Shown in pieces: positions 1 through 13,707 of a DNA stretch of 64,000 nucleotides. The position numbers and the translations under genes are program-made. The stretch is from Aquipseudomonas ullengensis (GTDB lineage Bacteria; Pseudomonadota; Gammaproteobacteria; Pseudomonadales; Pseudomonadaceae): assembly GCF_014174475.1 (NCBI RefSeq), contig NZ_JACJUD010000003.1, forward strand, positions 434,001-498,000. Reading direction: 5' to 3'. The notes beneath the pieces are model-generated. The model was not told where the DNA came from and did not search any database. It saw nothing but the letters and a program-made list of their open reading frames with translations. Within the stretch, counting starts at the first letter, position 1, and the number at the start of each line of letters is the position of its first letter.

Positions 1-1443
<1,443 letters not shown>

Positions 1444-1489
1444 AGTGTCAACCCTAACGGTCGGGGTTAAAGCTGGCAAGTCTTGCGGG

Positions 1490-1539
1490 AAAAACGCCAT
1501 TTAATAGCGATCTGCTGCTATTGGTGATTTTAAATGGCG
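1490..1539 (-). terminator. Intrinsic terminator after the MscS-type gene
   Basis: On the minus strand a perfect 10-bp stem (CGCCATTTAA at 1495-1504 pairing with TTAAATGGCG at 1530-1539) is followed directly by GTTTTTCCC. A second nested dyad, AATAGC (1503-1508) with GCTATT (1517-1522), lies in the loop. Placed between the channel gene and the leuA leader, it probably ends the channel transcript. Because it lies 50-95 bases upstream of the leader ORF, an operator role for leuA is a possible alternative. A further hairpin, GCGCTAA/TTAGCGC, sits at 1568-1593. Confidence 0.6.
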
Positions 1540-1608
1540 GTATTCAGTGGTTTTTGGCGTTTCTATTGCGCTAATAATTTCCGGCTTTAGCGCCCGTGTC
1601 CACAGCGT

Positions 1609-2862
1609 TCAGGGCGGGTTGGCGGCGCTGGCGTCGAGGTGCTCGTTGCGCAGGCTCTGGAAGTCGATGCCGCTGGGGTTCTGGAACACGCGCAGGCCGA
1701 AGGTCGGGAGAATGGCCAGCAGGTGATCGAAGATATCGGACTGGATGCCTTCGTAGGCGACCCAGGCGGTGGTGTTGGTGAAGCAGTAGATTTCCAGCGG
1801 CAGGCCGTCGGCGCCGGGCTGCAGCTGACGCACCAGCAGGGTCATGTCCTGGTGGATGCCGTCGTGCTGGCGCAGGTAGCGCTCGACATACACGCGAAAG
1901 GTACCCAGGTTGGTCATGCGGCGGGCGTTCAGCGGGTCGGCGAAGCTGGCATTGAAGGCCTGTAGCTCGGCGCGCTTGCCTTCCAGGTACGGTTTCAGCA
2001 GCTCGAAACGCTGCAGGTCGGCCTGCTCCTGGGGGCTGAGAAAGTGCACGCTGTTCTGGTCCAGATGCAGGCAGCGCTTGATCCGTCGCCCGCCGGACTC
2101 CTGCATGCCGCGCCAGTTCTTGAACGAGTCGCTGATGAAACGCTTGGTCGGGATGACGGTGATGGTCTTGTCCCAGTTCTGCACCTTGACCGTGTGCAGG
2201 GCGATGTCGATTACGTCGCCATCGGCGTTGAGCTGCGGCATCTCCACCCAGTCGCCGACGCGGATGATGTCGTTGGAGGAAATCTGCACGCTGGCCACCA
2301 GCGACAGCAGGGTGTCCTGGAAGATCAGCAACAGCACGGCGGCCATGGCGCCGAGGCCCGAGAGCAGGATCAGCGGCGAGCGATCGATCAGGGTGGCGAC
2401 GATGAGGATGGTCGCAATCGCATAGACCAGGATCGAAGCCACCTGCACGTAGCCCTTGATCGGCCGCAGGTGCGCGTTGGGGCGCAGCAGATAAATGCTG
2501 TTGAGCAGGTTCAGCGCGCCGGCGATGGCCAGGGCGATGGTCAGGATGATGAAGGCGCCACAGACGTTGCTCACCACGGTGATGGCGGCGTCGGGCAGGT
2601 GCGGGATCAGGTTGACGCCAGCCGAAAGAATCAGCGCGGGCACGATATTGGCCAGGCGGGTGATCACCCGGGAGCCGGCCAGCAGCGGGTATTGCCCCGC
2701 GGCCGTGGATTGCAGGGCGCGATAGATGCCCCGCACCAGGATGCGCTTGACCAGCCAGTTGGCAATCCAGGCGGCGAGCAGCAGCAGGGCCACACTGAGC
2801 AGGGTGTGGACTTCGGAGTAGCGCTCGAACCAGCCGAGCAGGGTGTCGTAGTAGCTTTTCAT
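1609..2862 (-). CDS. MscS-family mechanosensitive channel (YbdG/MscM-like)
   Basis: The 417-aa protein is an inner-membrane channel expected to open under osmotic downshock. The N-terminal ~170 residues hold about five hydrophobic segments (for example LLSVALLLLAAWIANWLV near residue 20 and ILVYAIATILIVATLI near residue 150). An MscS pore/beta segment follows (LSGLGAMAAVLLLIFQDTLLSLVASVQISSNDIIRVGDWVEMP), then a cytoplasmic domain with KTITVIPTKRFISDSFKNWRGM. Length and layout match the E. coli YbdG class rather than small MscS. It is transcribed alone and is followed by a hairpin terminator. Confidence 0.88.
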   Translation of the reverse strand: MKSYYDTLLGWFERYSEVHTLLSVALLLLAAWIANWLVKRILVRGIYRALQSTAAGQYPLLAGSRVITRLANIVPALILSAGVNLIPHLPDAAITVVSNVCGAFIILTIALAIAGALNLLNSIYLLRPNAHLRPIKGYVQVASILVYAIATILIVATLIDRSPLILLSGLGAMAAVLLLIFQDTLLSLVASVQISSNDIIRVGDWVEMPQLNADGDVIDIALHTVKVQNWDKTITVIPTKRFISDSFKNWRGMQESGGRRIKRCLHLDQNSVHFLSPQEQADLQRFELLKPYLEGKRAELQAFNASFADPLNARRMTNLGTFRVYVERYLRQHDGIHQDMTLLVRQLQPGADGLPLEIYCFTNTTAWVAYEGIQSDIFDHLLAILPTFGLRVFQNPSGIDFQSLRNEHLDASAANPP

Positions 2863-2965
2863 CGATGTCCTGAACGGGCGGCGGGCAGCAGGCGGCGAGG
2901 CGTTACCTTAACAAACCGGTTGCCGGGGTTCGGCCTCGCGTCTTTTGCCAAATGCGTCGGTGGGC

Positions 2966-3634
2966 TCAGTTGGCGTAGGCGTACTCGCCACCTTTTTCCA
3001 GGGCGCGGCGGTAGGCCGGGCGGGCGTGAATGCGCTCGAGGAAGGCCTTGAGCTTCGGTCGGCTGGCGTCGAGCCCGCCACGGGAGGTGGCGGCCTCCAG
3101 GGGGAAGCTCATCTGGATATCGGCGGCGCTGAAGTCCTCACCGGCGAACCAGGTGCTCTTGCCCAGCTCACCTTCGAGGTAGTCCAGGTGCAGCTTCAAC
3201 TGTGGGTTGATCAACGCACCTTTGACCTTCTGCGCAATGCCACGGGCGATCGGCTTGATGAAGAACGGCATCGGGCTGTTTTCCACCTTGTCGAACACCA
3301 GCTTGAGCAGCAGCGGCGGCATGGCCGAGCCTTCGGCGTAGTGCAGCCAGTAGTTGCAGCGCAGCCGTTCGGGCGTGCCGGCAGCGGGCAGTAGGGCTTC
3401 GCCATAGCGGCTGGCCAGGTACTCGATGATGGCGCCGGACTCGGCCAGGGTCAGCTCGCCATCGGTGACCACCGGTGACTTGCCCAGCGGGTGCACGGCG
3501 CGCAGCTCCGGCGGCGCGAGCATGGTCTTGGGGTCACGCTGGTAACGCTGGATCTGGTACTCCAGGCCGAGCTCTTCAAGCAGCCAGAGGATGCGTTGCG
3601 AGCGCGAGTTGTTCAGGTGGTGGACGGTGATCAT
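2966..3634 (-). CDS. Glutathione S-transferase family protein
   Basis: This 222-aa cytosolic protein has a thioredoxin-like N-terminal domain (MITVHHLNNSRSQRILWLLEE) with the SRSQR segment where GSTs place the catalytic Ser/Tyr region. The glutathione-binding motif appears as HPLGKSPVV followed by LAESGAIIEYLA around residues 48-75, and an all-helical C-terminal domain follows. An in-frame ATG 45 bases upstream exists, but the 3634 start puts the first beta strand at the N terminus as in the family. The substrate cannot be inferred. It stands alone between the channel and peptidase genes. Confidence 0.88.
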   Translation of the reverse strand: MITVHHLNNSRSQRILWLLEELGLEYQIQRYQRDPKTMLAPPELRAVHPLGKSPVVTDGELTLAESGAIIEYLASRYGEALLPAAGTPERLRCNYWLHYAEGSAMPPLLLKLVFDKVENSPMPFFIKPIARGIAQKVKGALINPQLKLHLDYLEGELGKSTWFAGEDFSAADIQMSFPLEAATSRGGLDASRPKLKAFLERIHARPAYRRALEKGGEYAYAN

Positions 3635-3750
3635 CGTGGCTCCAGGGGCGGGGAGGATGCCGATGGCCGTGTCCATCACGTCGGGAGGGCGATCAGCGGG
3701 TAGCTGTCACTTTATACGCGAACGCTTTGTACTGCGGGCGTGCGCCGTTT

Positions 3751-4569
3751 CTAAGGCTTGAACGCGCCGATAAAGATCGCCGGGTCGACTCGCGCGTCAT
3801 TGAGGCTGACGTTCCAGTGCATGTGCGGGCCGGTGGCGCGTCCGGTGGCGCCAACCCGGCCGACCACGCCGCCGCGCGGCAGCTCCTGGCCCAGCTGTAC
3901 GTCGATCTTGGACAGATGGCAGAACATGCTGATCAGCCCCTGGCCGTGGTCGACGAACACCGTGCGGCCGTTGAAGAAGTAGTCGCCAATCAGGATCACC
4001 TTGCCCGCTGCCGGCGCCTTGATCGGCGTACCGGCGCCCACGGCGAAATCGAGGCCGGAGTGCGGGTTGCGCTCTTCGCCATTGAAGAAGCGGCGCAGGC
4101 CGAAGGGTGAAGACAGCGGGCCGTTGACCGGTTTGTCGAACAGCAGGTTGCTCGGCTGGCGCGGGCTGAACTGTTGGTAGGCGCGGGTCTGCTCGGCCAG
4201 CTCGCGCTCGATGCGCTTGAGGTTGGCGGGGCTGGGATTGACCTGTTCCTTGTTCTTCAGGGTGATGCGCTGCTCGCGGTAGTGCTTGGTGCCGACATTG
4301 AAACTCAGCGCTCGGCCGGCCGTTTCGATTTGCTGGGGACCGGCTTTCACCGCCAGCGGGATGCCGACGATGGCGATCCAGCGGCGGTTGTCTTCCCTGA
4401 CCACCAGCACCGGTTTGCCCTGATAACGCGCTTGCGGTGCGCTGGCAGAGTCGCCCAGATCAAGCACGGCAACGCCGCCCGGCACCGGCTTGTTCAGCAG
4501 GCGGGTGATAAAGCCTTCGGCGTGGGCGGGCAGGGCGAGGCACAGCAGCAGGGCGGCAAACAAACGCAT
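3751..4569 (-). CDS. M23 family peptidoglycan endopeptidase (LytM domain)
   Basis: The 272-aa protein begins with a signal peptide (MRLFAALLLCLALPAHAEG) and is predicted to act in the periplasm on peptidoglycan cross-links. An N-terminal beta-rich domain of ~125 residues precedes the M23 domain, where the zinc-binding HSGLD (HxxxD) and the HMH (HxH) motifs are both intact, followed by the typical ending NDARVDPAIFI. Because the metal ligands are all present it is likely a true enzyme rather than an EnvC/NlpD-type activator. It lies 52 bases downstream of xseA on the same strand. Confidence 0.9.
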   Translation of the reverse strand: MRLFAALLLCLALPAHAEGFITRLLNKPVPGGVAVLDLGDSASAPQARYQGKPVLVVREDNRRWIAIVGIPLAVKAGPQQIETAGRALSFNVGTKHYREQRITLKNKEQVNPSPANLKRIERELAEQTRAYQQFSPRQPSNLLFDKPVNGPLSSPFGLRRFFNGEERNPHSGLDFAVGAGTPIKAPAAGKVILIGDYFFNGRTVFVDHGQGLISMFCHLSKIDVQLGQELPRGGVVGRVGATGRATGPHMHWNVSLNDARVDPAIFIGAFKP

Positions 4570-4584
4570 AAATGGGAGTCCGGC

Positions 4585-4614
4585 GTAGGGTGGATGACGC
4601 TTTATCCATCCACC
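4585..4614. repeat. Short palindrome (GTAGGGTGGAT type)
   Basis: GGTGGATG and CATCCACC arms form an 8-bp hairpin starting with GTAGG, in the 52-base gap between xseA and the M23 gene. A longer relative lies at 63688-63774. It may also act as a transcript-end hairpin. Confidence 0.55.
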
Positions 4615-4621
4615 ATCAGGG

Positions 4622-6001
4622 TTAATCCAGCAGCGACAGGATCACCGGCGTCAGGTGGTTGTCTTCCACCCGCACGTCCAACTCGCCTTCACCGAGGCGT
4701 GCCTTGAGCTTCTGCCCCGGGCGCGTCTGGGCGGCGTTGCGAATGGCCTGGCCGCGGTCGTCGAGCAGGATGCTGTAGCCACGCCCGAGGGTGGCCAGTG
4801 GGCTGACGATATGCAGGGTCTGCGCGAGGCTTTCAAGCGTCTGGCGGCGCTGGCGCAGCTGCTGCTCGGCGGCGCGCGGCAGGCGTTCGGCCAGGCTGTC
4901 CAGGCGCTGGCGCAGCAGGGCCAGGTTGCGCCCCGGGTGTTGCGCGTTGAGGCGACCTTCGAGGCGCGCCAGGCGTTCGTGGCGGCTGTTCAGTTGCTGG
5001 CTGAAGGCACGGCGCAGGCGCATGTCCAGGTCATCCAGGCGCTGGGCCTGCTGGCGCAGGCGCTCACCGGGGTGGCGCAGGCGCCGGGCCAGGCCGTCCA
5101 GGCGCAAGCGCTCGCGGGCGATGCGATCCTGCAGGCGCAGCAGCAGGCGGCGCTTGAGGTTGTCCAGGCGCTGCTGCAGGTCGCTGCTATCGGGAGCCAG
5201 CAACTCGGCGGCGGCCGATGGCGTGGGCGCGCGCACGTCGGCGACGAAATCGCTGATCGATACATCGGTTTCATGGCCGACGGCGCTGACGATTGGCGTC
5301 TGGCAGGCTGCCACGGCGCGGGCCACGGCTTCTTCGTTGAAGCACCAGAGATCCTCCAGCGAACCGCCACCACGGGCCAGGATCAGTGCGTCGAAGCCGG
5401 CGCGGTCGGCCAGTTGCAGGGCGCGGACGATCTGCGCGGTGGCGTCGCGGCCCTGGACTGCGGTCGGCACCAGGGTCAGGCGGACTTGCGGGGCGCGGCG
5501 GCGGAACACGCTGATGATGTCGCGGATCACCGCGCCGGTCGGCGAGCTGATGATGCCGATGCGCTGCGGGTGGGCGGGCAGGGCGATCTTGTTCTCGGCG
5601 CTGAACAGGCCTTCGGCGGAGAGTTTCTCCTTGAGCGCCTCGAAGGCCAGGCGCAGGGCGCCGTCACCGGCCGGCTCGACCGTATCGAGGATCAGCTGGT
5701 AGTCGCCACGCCCCTCGAACAGCGAGACCTTGCCGCGCACCTTGACCGCCAGGCCGTCGCGCAGCGCCTGGCGCACCCGTGTGGCGTTCTGCCGGAACAG
5801 GGCGCAGCGCACCTGGGCCTGGCCATCCTTGAGGGTGAAATACAGGTGCCCGGAGGCCGGTTTGGCCAGGTTGGAGATTTCGCCCTCGACCCAGACCTGG
5901 GCGAACACATCCTCCAGCAGCAGCCGTGCGCGGTTGTTGAGTTGGCTGACGCTGAGGACGTCGCGGTCGAGACCGAGGCGCTGGAACGGGTCGTTGATCA
6001 T
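4622..6001 (-). CDS. xseA: Exodeoxyribonuclease VII large subunit
   Basis: XseA is the catalytic large subunit of ExoVII, which degrades single-stranded DNA to short oligonucleotides together with the small subunit XseB (not in this window). The 459-aa protein has the N-terminal OB fold (VSQLNNRARLLLEDVFAQVWVEGEISNL), the catalytic core with GIISSPTGAVIRDI, ARGGGSLEDLW and SAVGHETD, and a long arginine/leucine/glutamine-rich coiled coil from about residue 270 to 400. I chose ATG 6001; another ATG three codons upstream (6010) cannot be excluded. It is divergent from the 6108 gene. Confidence 0.95.
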   Translation of the reverse strand: MINDPFQRLGLDRDVLSVSQLNNRARLLLEDVFAQVWVEGEISNLAKPASGHLYFTLKDGQAQVRCALFRQNATRVRQALRDGLAVKVRGKVSLFEGRGDYQLILDTVEPAGDGALRLAFEALKEKLSAEGLFSAENKIALPAHPQRIGIISSPTGAVIRDIISVFRRRAPQVRLTLVPTAVQGRDATAQIVRALQLADRAGFDALILARGGGSLEDLWCFNEEAVARAVAACQTPIVSAVGHETDVSISDFVADVRAPTPSAAAELLAPDSSDLQQRLDNLKRRLLLRLQDRIARERLRLDGLARRLRHPGERLRQQAQRLDDLDMRLRRAFSQQLNSRHERLARLEGRLNAQHPGRNLALLRQRLDSLAERLPRAAEQQLRQRRQTLESLAQTLHIVSPLATLGRGYSILLDDRGQAIRNAAQTRPGQKLKARLGEGELDVRVEDNHLTPVILSLLD

Positions 6002-6107
6002 GCTCGGCATGATAAAGGCTTTGCCGGGCCAGCCATAGGTCGGCCGGCCTTGACCGGCGGGCTGCCGGGATTAAGCTGCGCGCCTGTTTTCGATTCGGTA
6101 TGTCGTC

Positions 6108-6659
6108 ATGAGTGACCAGCAGATCATCCTGGTGCCGCAGATTTCCAGCCTGCCCGGGCATGAGGCCAAGGCCTGGGCGCTGCTGCGCTGGCTGGTCAAA
6201 CGCAACATTGTCGAGGAACAACCGACTACCTGCGGGCGAGGCGGACGAGGCATGGCCTATGCCATCGCGCCAGGCGCGCGGCAGATTGTGCAGCGGCCGG
6301 AGTTGCTGCCGTTCGGCCGGCCATTGAATGGCCTGGAGGTCATCAGCAAGCGCTGCATCTATACCCCGACCATCGATTTCAAGGAGGAAGCCGGATGCCC
6401 GGGGTGTCGCCGGGAGATCGGCGAAGCGCTGTTCGACAGCCTGGAAGAGTGGATGCCCGGCCACACCGACAACTTCCGCTGCCCGGAATGCGGGCATGAG
6501 GACGACATCAACGGCTTCCTGTTCCTGCAGTCGTGCGCCTTCTCCAACCTGGGTTTTATCTTCAATAACTGGGACGAGGCACGCTTCAAACCACGCTTTC
6601 TCGAGGAATTCGCCGAGCGCCTGGGCTATCCCGTGTCGCAGGTGCTGGTGCGCGTGTGA
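6108..6659 (+). CDS. Conserved hypothetical zinc-ribbon protein
   Basis: I do not recognise a function for this 183-aa soluble protein, which in related pseudomonads is often given unsupported transporter-like names. Two CxxC pairs (CPGC near residue 97 and CPEC near residue 125) make a plausible zinc ribbon in its middle. A CGRGGRG segment near residue 43 and a C-terminal portion rich in aromatic residues (NLGFIFNNWDEARFKPRFLEEF) flank it. No signal peptide or membrane segment is visible. It is transcribed just upstream of guaB but guaB has its own promoter in the gap. Confidence 0.75.
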   Translation: MSDQQIILVPQISSLPGHEAKAWALLRWLVKRNIVEEQPTTCGRGGRGMAYAIAPGARQIVQRPELLPFGRPLNGLEVISKRCIYTPTIDFKEEAGCPGCRREIGEALFDSLEEWMPGHTDNFRCPECGHEDDINGFLFLQSCAFSNLGFIFNNWDEARFKPRFLEEFAERLGYPVSQVLVRV

Positions 6660-6711
6660 ACGCCGCCGGTGCCGCTCGGCAATTTCGGAGTGAGCCGATT
6701 GATTCTTTGCA

Positions 6712-8245
<1,534 letters not shown>

Positions 8246-8246
<1 letters not shown>

Positions 8247-8330
8247 AAAATCGATGTGCCGCTGCTGCACTCGCGGCGTGGCAAATCGATTTTTGAAGTT
8301 AGATAAGACCCGGGGCTGCTATCAGCCCCG
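8246..8330 (+). promoter_or_regulatory. Two hairpins in the guaB-guaA gap
   Basis: The first is a perfect 10-bp AT-rich dyad (AAAAATCGAT at 8246-8255, ATCGATTTTT at 8285-8294) with a nested GCCGC/GCGGC stem, ending in a T run, and so is terminator-like directly behind the guaB stop. The second, CGGGGCTG (8311-8318) with CAGCCCCG (8323-8330), has a 4-base loop and only a weak T stretch after it. Together they could partly terminate or process the guaBA transcript. Confidence 0.6.
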
Positions 8331-8363
8331 TGTCATTTGTGAATTCCGCTACGAGAGACGGCC

Positions 8364-9944
8364 ATGGCTCACCCTGACATTCACGCCCACCGCATCCTGA
8401 TTCTGGATTTCGGCTCCCAGTACACCCAACTGATCGCCCGCCGCGTGCGCGAGATCGGCGTGTACTGCGAAATCCACCCGTTCGACATGGAGAACGATGC
8501 CATCCGCGCCTACGCGCCGAAGGGCATCATCCTCGCCGGCGGCCCGGAGTCCGTGCACGAGGCCAACAGCCCGCGCGCGCCGCAGGCGGTGTTCGACCTG
8601 AATGTGCCGATCTTCGGCATCTGCTACGGCATGCAGACCATGTCCGAGCAGCTCGGTGGCCGTGTGCAGGGTTCCGACCTGCGTGAGTTCGGCTATGCCC
8701 GTGTCGACGTGGTCGGCAAGAGCCGCCTGCTCGATGGCATCGAAGACCACGTCGACACCGACGGCGTATTCGGCCTCGATGTGTGGATGAGCCACGGCGA
8801 CAAGGTCACCGAGATCCCGGCCGGCTTCCACATCCTCGCCAGCACCCCGAGCTGCCCGATCGCCGCCATGGCTGACGACGTGCGCGGCTACTACGGCGTG
8901 CAGTTCCACCCGGAAGTGACCCACACCAAGCAAGGCGGGCGCATTCTCTCGCGCTTCATCCTCGACATCTGCGGCTGCGCTGCGCTGTGGACCCCGGCCA
9001 ACATCGTCGAAGACGCCATCGCCACCGTGCGTGCCCAGGTCGGCACCTCCAAGGTGCTGCTGGGCCTGTCCGGCGGCGTCGACTCCTCTGTGGTTGCGGC
9101 CCTGCTGCACAAGGCTATCGGCGACCAGCTGACCTGCGTGTTCGTCGATAACGGCTTGCTGCGCCTGCACGAAGGTGACCAGGTGATGGCCATGTTCGCC
9201 GAGAATATGGGCGTCAAGGTTATCCGCGCCAACGCCGAAGAGCTGTTCCTCGGCCGTCTGGCCGGCGTTAGCGATCCGGAGCAGAAGCGCAAGATCATCG
9301 GCGGCAGCTTCATCGAAGTGTTCGATCAGGAAGCCACCAAGCTGCAGGACGTGAAGTTCCTCGCCCAGGGCACCATCTACCCGGACGTGATCGAGTCGGC
9401 CGGCGCCAAGACCGGCAAGGCCCACGTGATCAAGAGCCACCACAACGTTGGCGGCCTGCCGGAAGACATGCAGTTCAAGCTGGTCGAGCCGCTGCGTGAA
9501 CTGTTCAAGGACGAAGTGCGCAAGATCGGCCTGGAGCTGGGCCTGCCCTACGACATGGTCTACCGCCACCCGTTCCCGGGCCCCGGCCTGGGTGTGCGCA
9601 TCCTCGGCGAAGTGAAGAAGGAGTACGCCGACATCCTGCGTCGCGCCGACCACATCTTCCTCGAAGAGCTGCACAACTTCGATTGGTACCACAAGACCAG
9701 CCAGGCCTTCGTGGTGTTCCAGCCGGTGAAATCGGTCGGCGTGGTCGGTGACGGCCGTCGCTACGCCTGGGTCGTCGCCCTGCGCGCCGTGGAAACCATC
9801 GACTTCATGACCGCACGCTGGGCGCATCTGCCCTACGAGCTGCTGGAGAAGGTGTCCAACCGCATCATCAACGAGATCGAAGGCATCTCGCGCGTCACCT
9901 ACGATGTGTCGAGCAAGCCGCCTGCCACCATCGAGTGGGAGTGA
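8364..9944 (+). CDS. guaA: GMP synthase (glutamine-hydrolysing)
   Basis: GuaA aminates XMP to GMP using glutamine and ATP. The 526-aa protein has a class I glutamine amidotransferase domain first ([15 protein letters not shown], nucleophile in FGICYGMQ near residue 87, and FHPEVTHT with the catalytic His-Glu). The ATP-pyrophosphatase domain follows with the P-loop LSGGVDSSV near residue 235 and the dimerisation domain ending PPATIEWE. The frame and length are full; the ATG is preceded by GAGAGACGGCC. Confidence 0.97.
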   Translation: MAHPDIHAHRILILDFGSQYTQLIARRVREIGVYCEIHPFDMENDAIRAYAPKGIILAGGPESVHEANSPRAPQAVFDLNVPIFGICYGMQTMSEQLGGRVQGSDLREFGYARVDVVGKSRLLDGIEDHVDTDGVFGLDVWMSHGDKVTEIPAGFHILASTPSCPIAAMADDVRGYYGVQFHPEVTHTKQGGRILSRFILDICGCAALWTPANIVEDAIATVRAQVGTSKVLLGLSGGVDSSVVAALLHKAIGDQLTCVFVDNGLLRLHEGDQVMAMFAENMGVKVIRANAEELFLGRLAGVSDPEQKRKIIGGSFIEVFDQEATKLQDVKFLAQGTIYPDVIESAGAKTGKAHVIKSHHNVGGLPEDMQFKLVEPLRELFKDEVRKIGLELGLPYDMVYRHPFPGPGLGVRILGEVKKEYADILRRADHIFLEELHNFDWYHKTSQAFVVFQPVKSVGVVGDGRRYAWVVALRAVETIDFMTARWAHLPYELLEKVSNRIINEIEGISRVTYDVSSKPPATIEWE

Positions 9945-9954
9945 TGTAGCCAGC

Positions 9955-9976
9955 AAGGGCAGCGCGAGCTGCCCTT
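9955..9976 (+). terminator. Hairpin after guaA
   Basis: AAGGGCAGC (9955-9963) and GCTGCCCTT (9968-9976) form a perfect 9-bp stem with a GCGA loop 11 bases after the guaA stop. There is no long T tract, so termination strength is uncertain. Confidence 0.6.
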
Positions 9977-10140
9977 GTCGTATCTGCAAAGGCTGCTGCC
10001 TTGTCAGGCTCTAGCTCGCGAGCCTTCTAGGTTTGGCGCTGCGGCAATCGGCCTCGTCGGCGTGCTCGTCTTGACGGGCCTTGAAATGAGAAGATGTTGC
10101 AATTGGTCGCCCGCACCCCAGGCGGGCCACGGGATGGAAC

Positions 10141-11511
10141 ATGGCTTTTACCCGCAGACAGATTCTTGCCGGCCTCGCCGGTCTTGGTGTGGTCGGCCTC
10201 GGTGCCGGCGGCGTGCGTTACTGGCTCGGTCGCCCGGAGAACGTGGCGACCCATGACTACGAGCTGATCGCCGCTCCGTTCGACCTGGAGCTGGTGCTCG
10301 GTCACCTGACGCCCGCCTGGGGCTACAACGGCCTGGCGCCAGGCGTGGAGCTGCGTTGCCGGCAGGGCGAGCGCCTGCGGGTGCGCTTCATCAACAAGCT
10401 GAGCGAGCCGACCACCATCCACTGGCATGGCATCCGCCTGCCGCTGGACATGGACGGCGTGCCCTATGTCTCGCAGTTGCCGGTGTTGCCGGGCGAGTAC
10501 TTCGATTACAACTTCATCACGCCCGATGCCGGCAGCTACTGGTATCACCCGCATACCACCAGCTCCGAGCAGCTTGGTCGTGGCTTGGTTGGTCCGCTGA
10601 TCATCGAGGAGCGCGAGTCGACCGGCTTCCGCCACGAGCGCACGCTGTCGCTGAAGACCTGGCACGTGGATGAGGAGGGTGCCTTCACCCCCTTCAGCGT
10701 GCCACGCGAAGCGGCTCGTGAAGGCACGCGCGGCCGACTCACCACGATCAACGCGGTGCCCAATCCGACCCTGGAACTGCCGGCCGGCCAGGTCGTGCGT
10801 CTGCGCCTGCTCAACCTCGACAACACCGTGACCTATCGCCTCAACCTGCCGGGCGGCGAGGCGCGTATCTATGCGCTGGACGGCAACCCGGTCAAGCCGC
10901 GTCCTCTGGGCAAGGACTATTGGCTGGGGCCGGGCATGCGTATTGATCTGGCGCTCAAGGTGCCGGCGGCAGGCGTCGAGTTGTCCCTGCGCAACGGCCC
11001 GCTGCGTCTGGCTACCCTTAAGGGGGTAGCCAGCAGCGAGGCGCCAGGCGAGTGGCCAGCTGCATTGCCCGCCAATCCGGTGGCCGAGCCGGATCTGGTC
11101 CAGGCCGAGACCTTGCGCTTCAACTTCGAGTGGACCGCCGCCCTGGCGCCGGAAAGTGCACAGGGTGGGCGCGCCAAGTACTGGCAGATCAACGGGCAGG
11201 CCTGGGATATCAACGACAAGACCTGTGCGGATCGGCCCATCGCCAACCTGAAGTTGGGCAATCACTACATCTTCGTGCTGCGCAATATGGCCCAGTACCA
11301 GCACCCCATCCACCTGCACGGCCTGAGCTTCAAGGTGCTGGATTCGGATCGCAAGTCGATCATCCCGTACTTCACCGACACCTACCTGCTGGGCAAGAAC
11401 GAGACCGCGCGCATCGCCTTCGTCGCGGATAACCCGGGCGTGTGGATGTTCCACTGTCATGTCATCGATCACATGGAAACCGGCCTGATGGCCGCGATTT
11501 CGGTGGCCTGA
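10141..11511 (+). CDS. Multicopper oxidase with twin-arginine signal
   Basis: The 456-aa protein is predicted to be a periplasmic laccase/CopA-like copper oxidase. The N terminus MAFTRRQILAGLAGLGVVGL is a Tat signal with the twin arginine at residues 5-6, consistent with export of a folded, copper-loaded enzyme. All four copper motifs are visible: HWHG near residue 94, WYHPH near 136, HPIHLHG near 385 and HCHVIDHMETG near 440, the last ending with the type 1 site Met. The substrate is not evident. Its stop overlaps the tadA start by one base, and the guaA-oxidase-tadA order matches what I recall from P. aeruginosa. Confidence 0.9.
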   Translation: MAFTRRQILAGLAGLGVVGLGAGGVRYWLGRPENVATHDYELIAAPFDLELVLGHLTPAWGYNGLAPGVELRCRQGERLRVRFINKLSEPTTIHWHGIRLPLDMDGVPYVSQLPVLPGEYFDYNFITPDAGSYWYHPHTTSSEQLGRGLVGPLIIEERESTGFRHERTLSLKTWHVDEEGAFTPFSVPREAAREGTRGRLTTINAVPNPTLELPAGQVVRLRLLNLDNTVTYRLNLPGGEARIYALDGNPVKPRPLGKDYWLGPGMRIDLALKVPAAGVELSLRNGPLRLATLKGVASSEAPGEWPAALPANPVAEPDLVQAETLRFNFEWTAALAPESAQGGRAKYWQINGQAWDINDKTCADRPIANLKLGNHYIFVLRNMAQYQHPIHLHGLSFKVLDSDRKSIIPYFTDTYLLGKNETARIAFVADNPGVWMFHCHVIDHMETGLMAAISVA

Positions 11512-11990
11512 TGCGCCAGCCGAAGATCATCGACCGCAGCCAGGATGAGCGCTTCATGCGTGAGGCCCTGGCGTTGGCCGGGCAAGGCGCGGCGTTGGGT
11601 GAGGTGCCGGTAGGTGCGTTGCTGGTGCAGGATGGCGAAGTCGTCGGGCGCGGCTTCAACTGCCCGATCACCACCCATGACCCCAGTGCCCATGCCGAGA
11701 TGGTCGCCATCCGTGCCGCCGCCAGCGTGGTGCAGAACTACCGCCTGCCCGGCAGCACCCTGTACGTGACGCTGGAGCCGTGCAGCATGTGCGCGGGCTT
11801 GATCGTGCATTCGCGCATCGCGCGCGTGGTGTTCGGCACCACCGAGCCCAAGGCTGGTGTGGCGATCAGTCGCGGCGAATTCTTCAGCCAGGCGTTCCTC
11901 AATCACCGGGTGCTGATCGAGGGTGGGTTGCTGGCGCAGGAGTGCAGCGAGATGCTCAGTGCCTTCTTCAAGGCGCGGCGCTCTTCGTAG
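11511..11990 (+). CDS. tadA: tRNA-specific adenosine deaminase
   Basis: TadA deaminates A34 of tRNA-Arg(ACG) to inosine. The 159-aa protein has the zinc and proton-shuttle motif HAE at residues 61-63 and PCSMC with Cys91 and Cys94, plus the family segments GEVPVGALLV and FFKARR at the C terminus. The ATG at 11511 overlaps the stop of the oxidase gene (TGATG), so the two are translationally coupled. A second deaminase at 58094 is a different subfamily. Confidence 0.95.
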   Translation: MRQPKIIDRSQDERFMREALALAGQGAALGEVPVGALLVQDGEVVGRGFNCPITTHDPSAHAEMVAIRAAASVVQNYRLPGSTLYVTLEPCSMCAGLIVHSRIARVVFGTTEPKAGVAISRGEFFSQAFLNHRVLIEGGLLAQECSEMLSAFFKARRSS

Positions 11991-12015
11991 GCGCGTACCT
12001 TAGCACCAGCCCGCT

Positions 12016-13659
<1,644 letters not shown>

Positions 13660-13707
13660 CTAGAATGCACGGCCTCAAAGCACACCCCTTCCCAGAGGCT
13701 GTTCACG

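Noticed and set aside
13661..13666. TAGAAT as a purL promoter
   Set aside because: A reasonable -10 but no recognisable -35 at 16-18 bases, so not listed as a feature.
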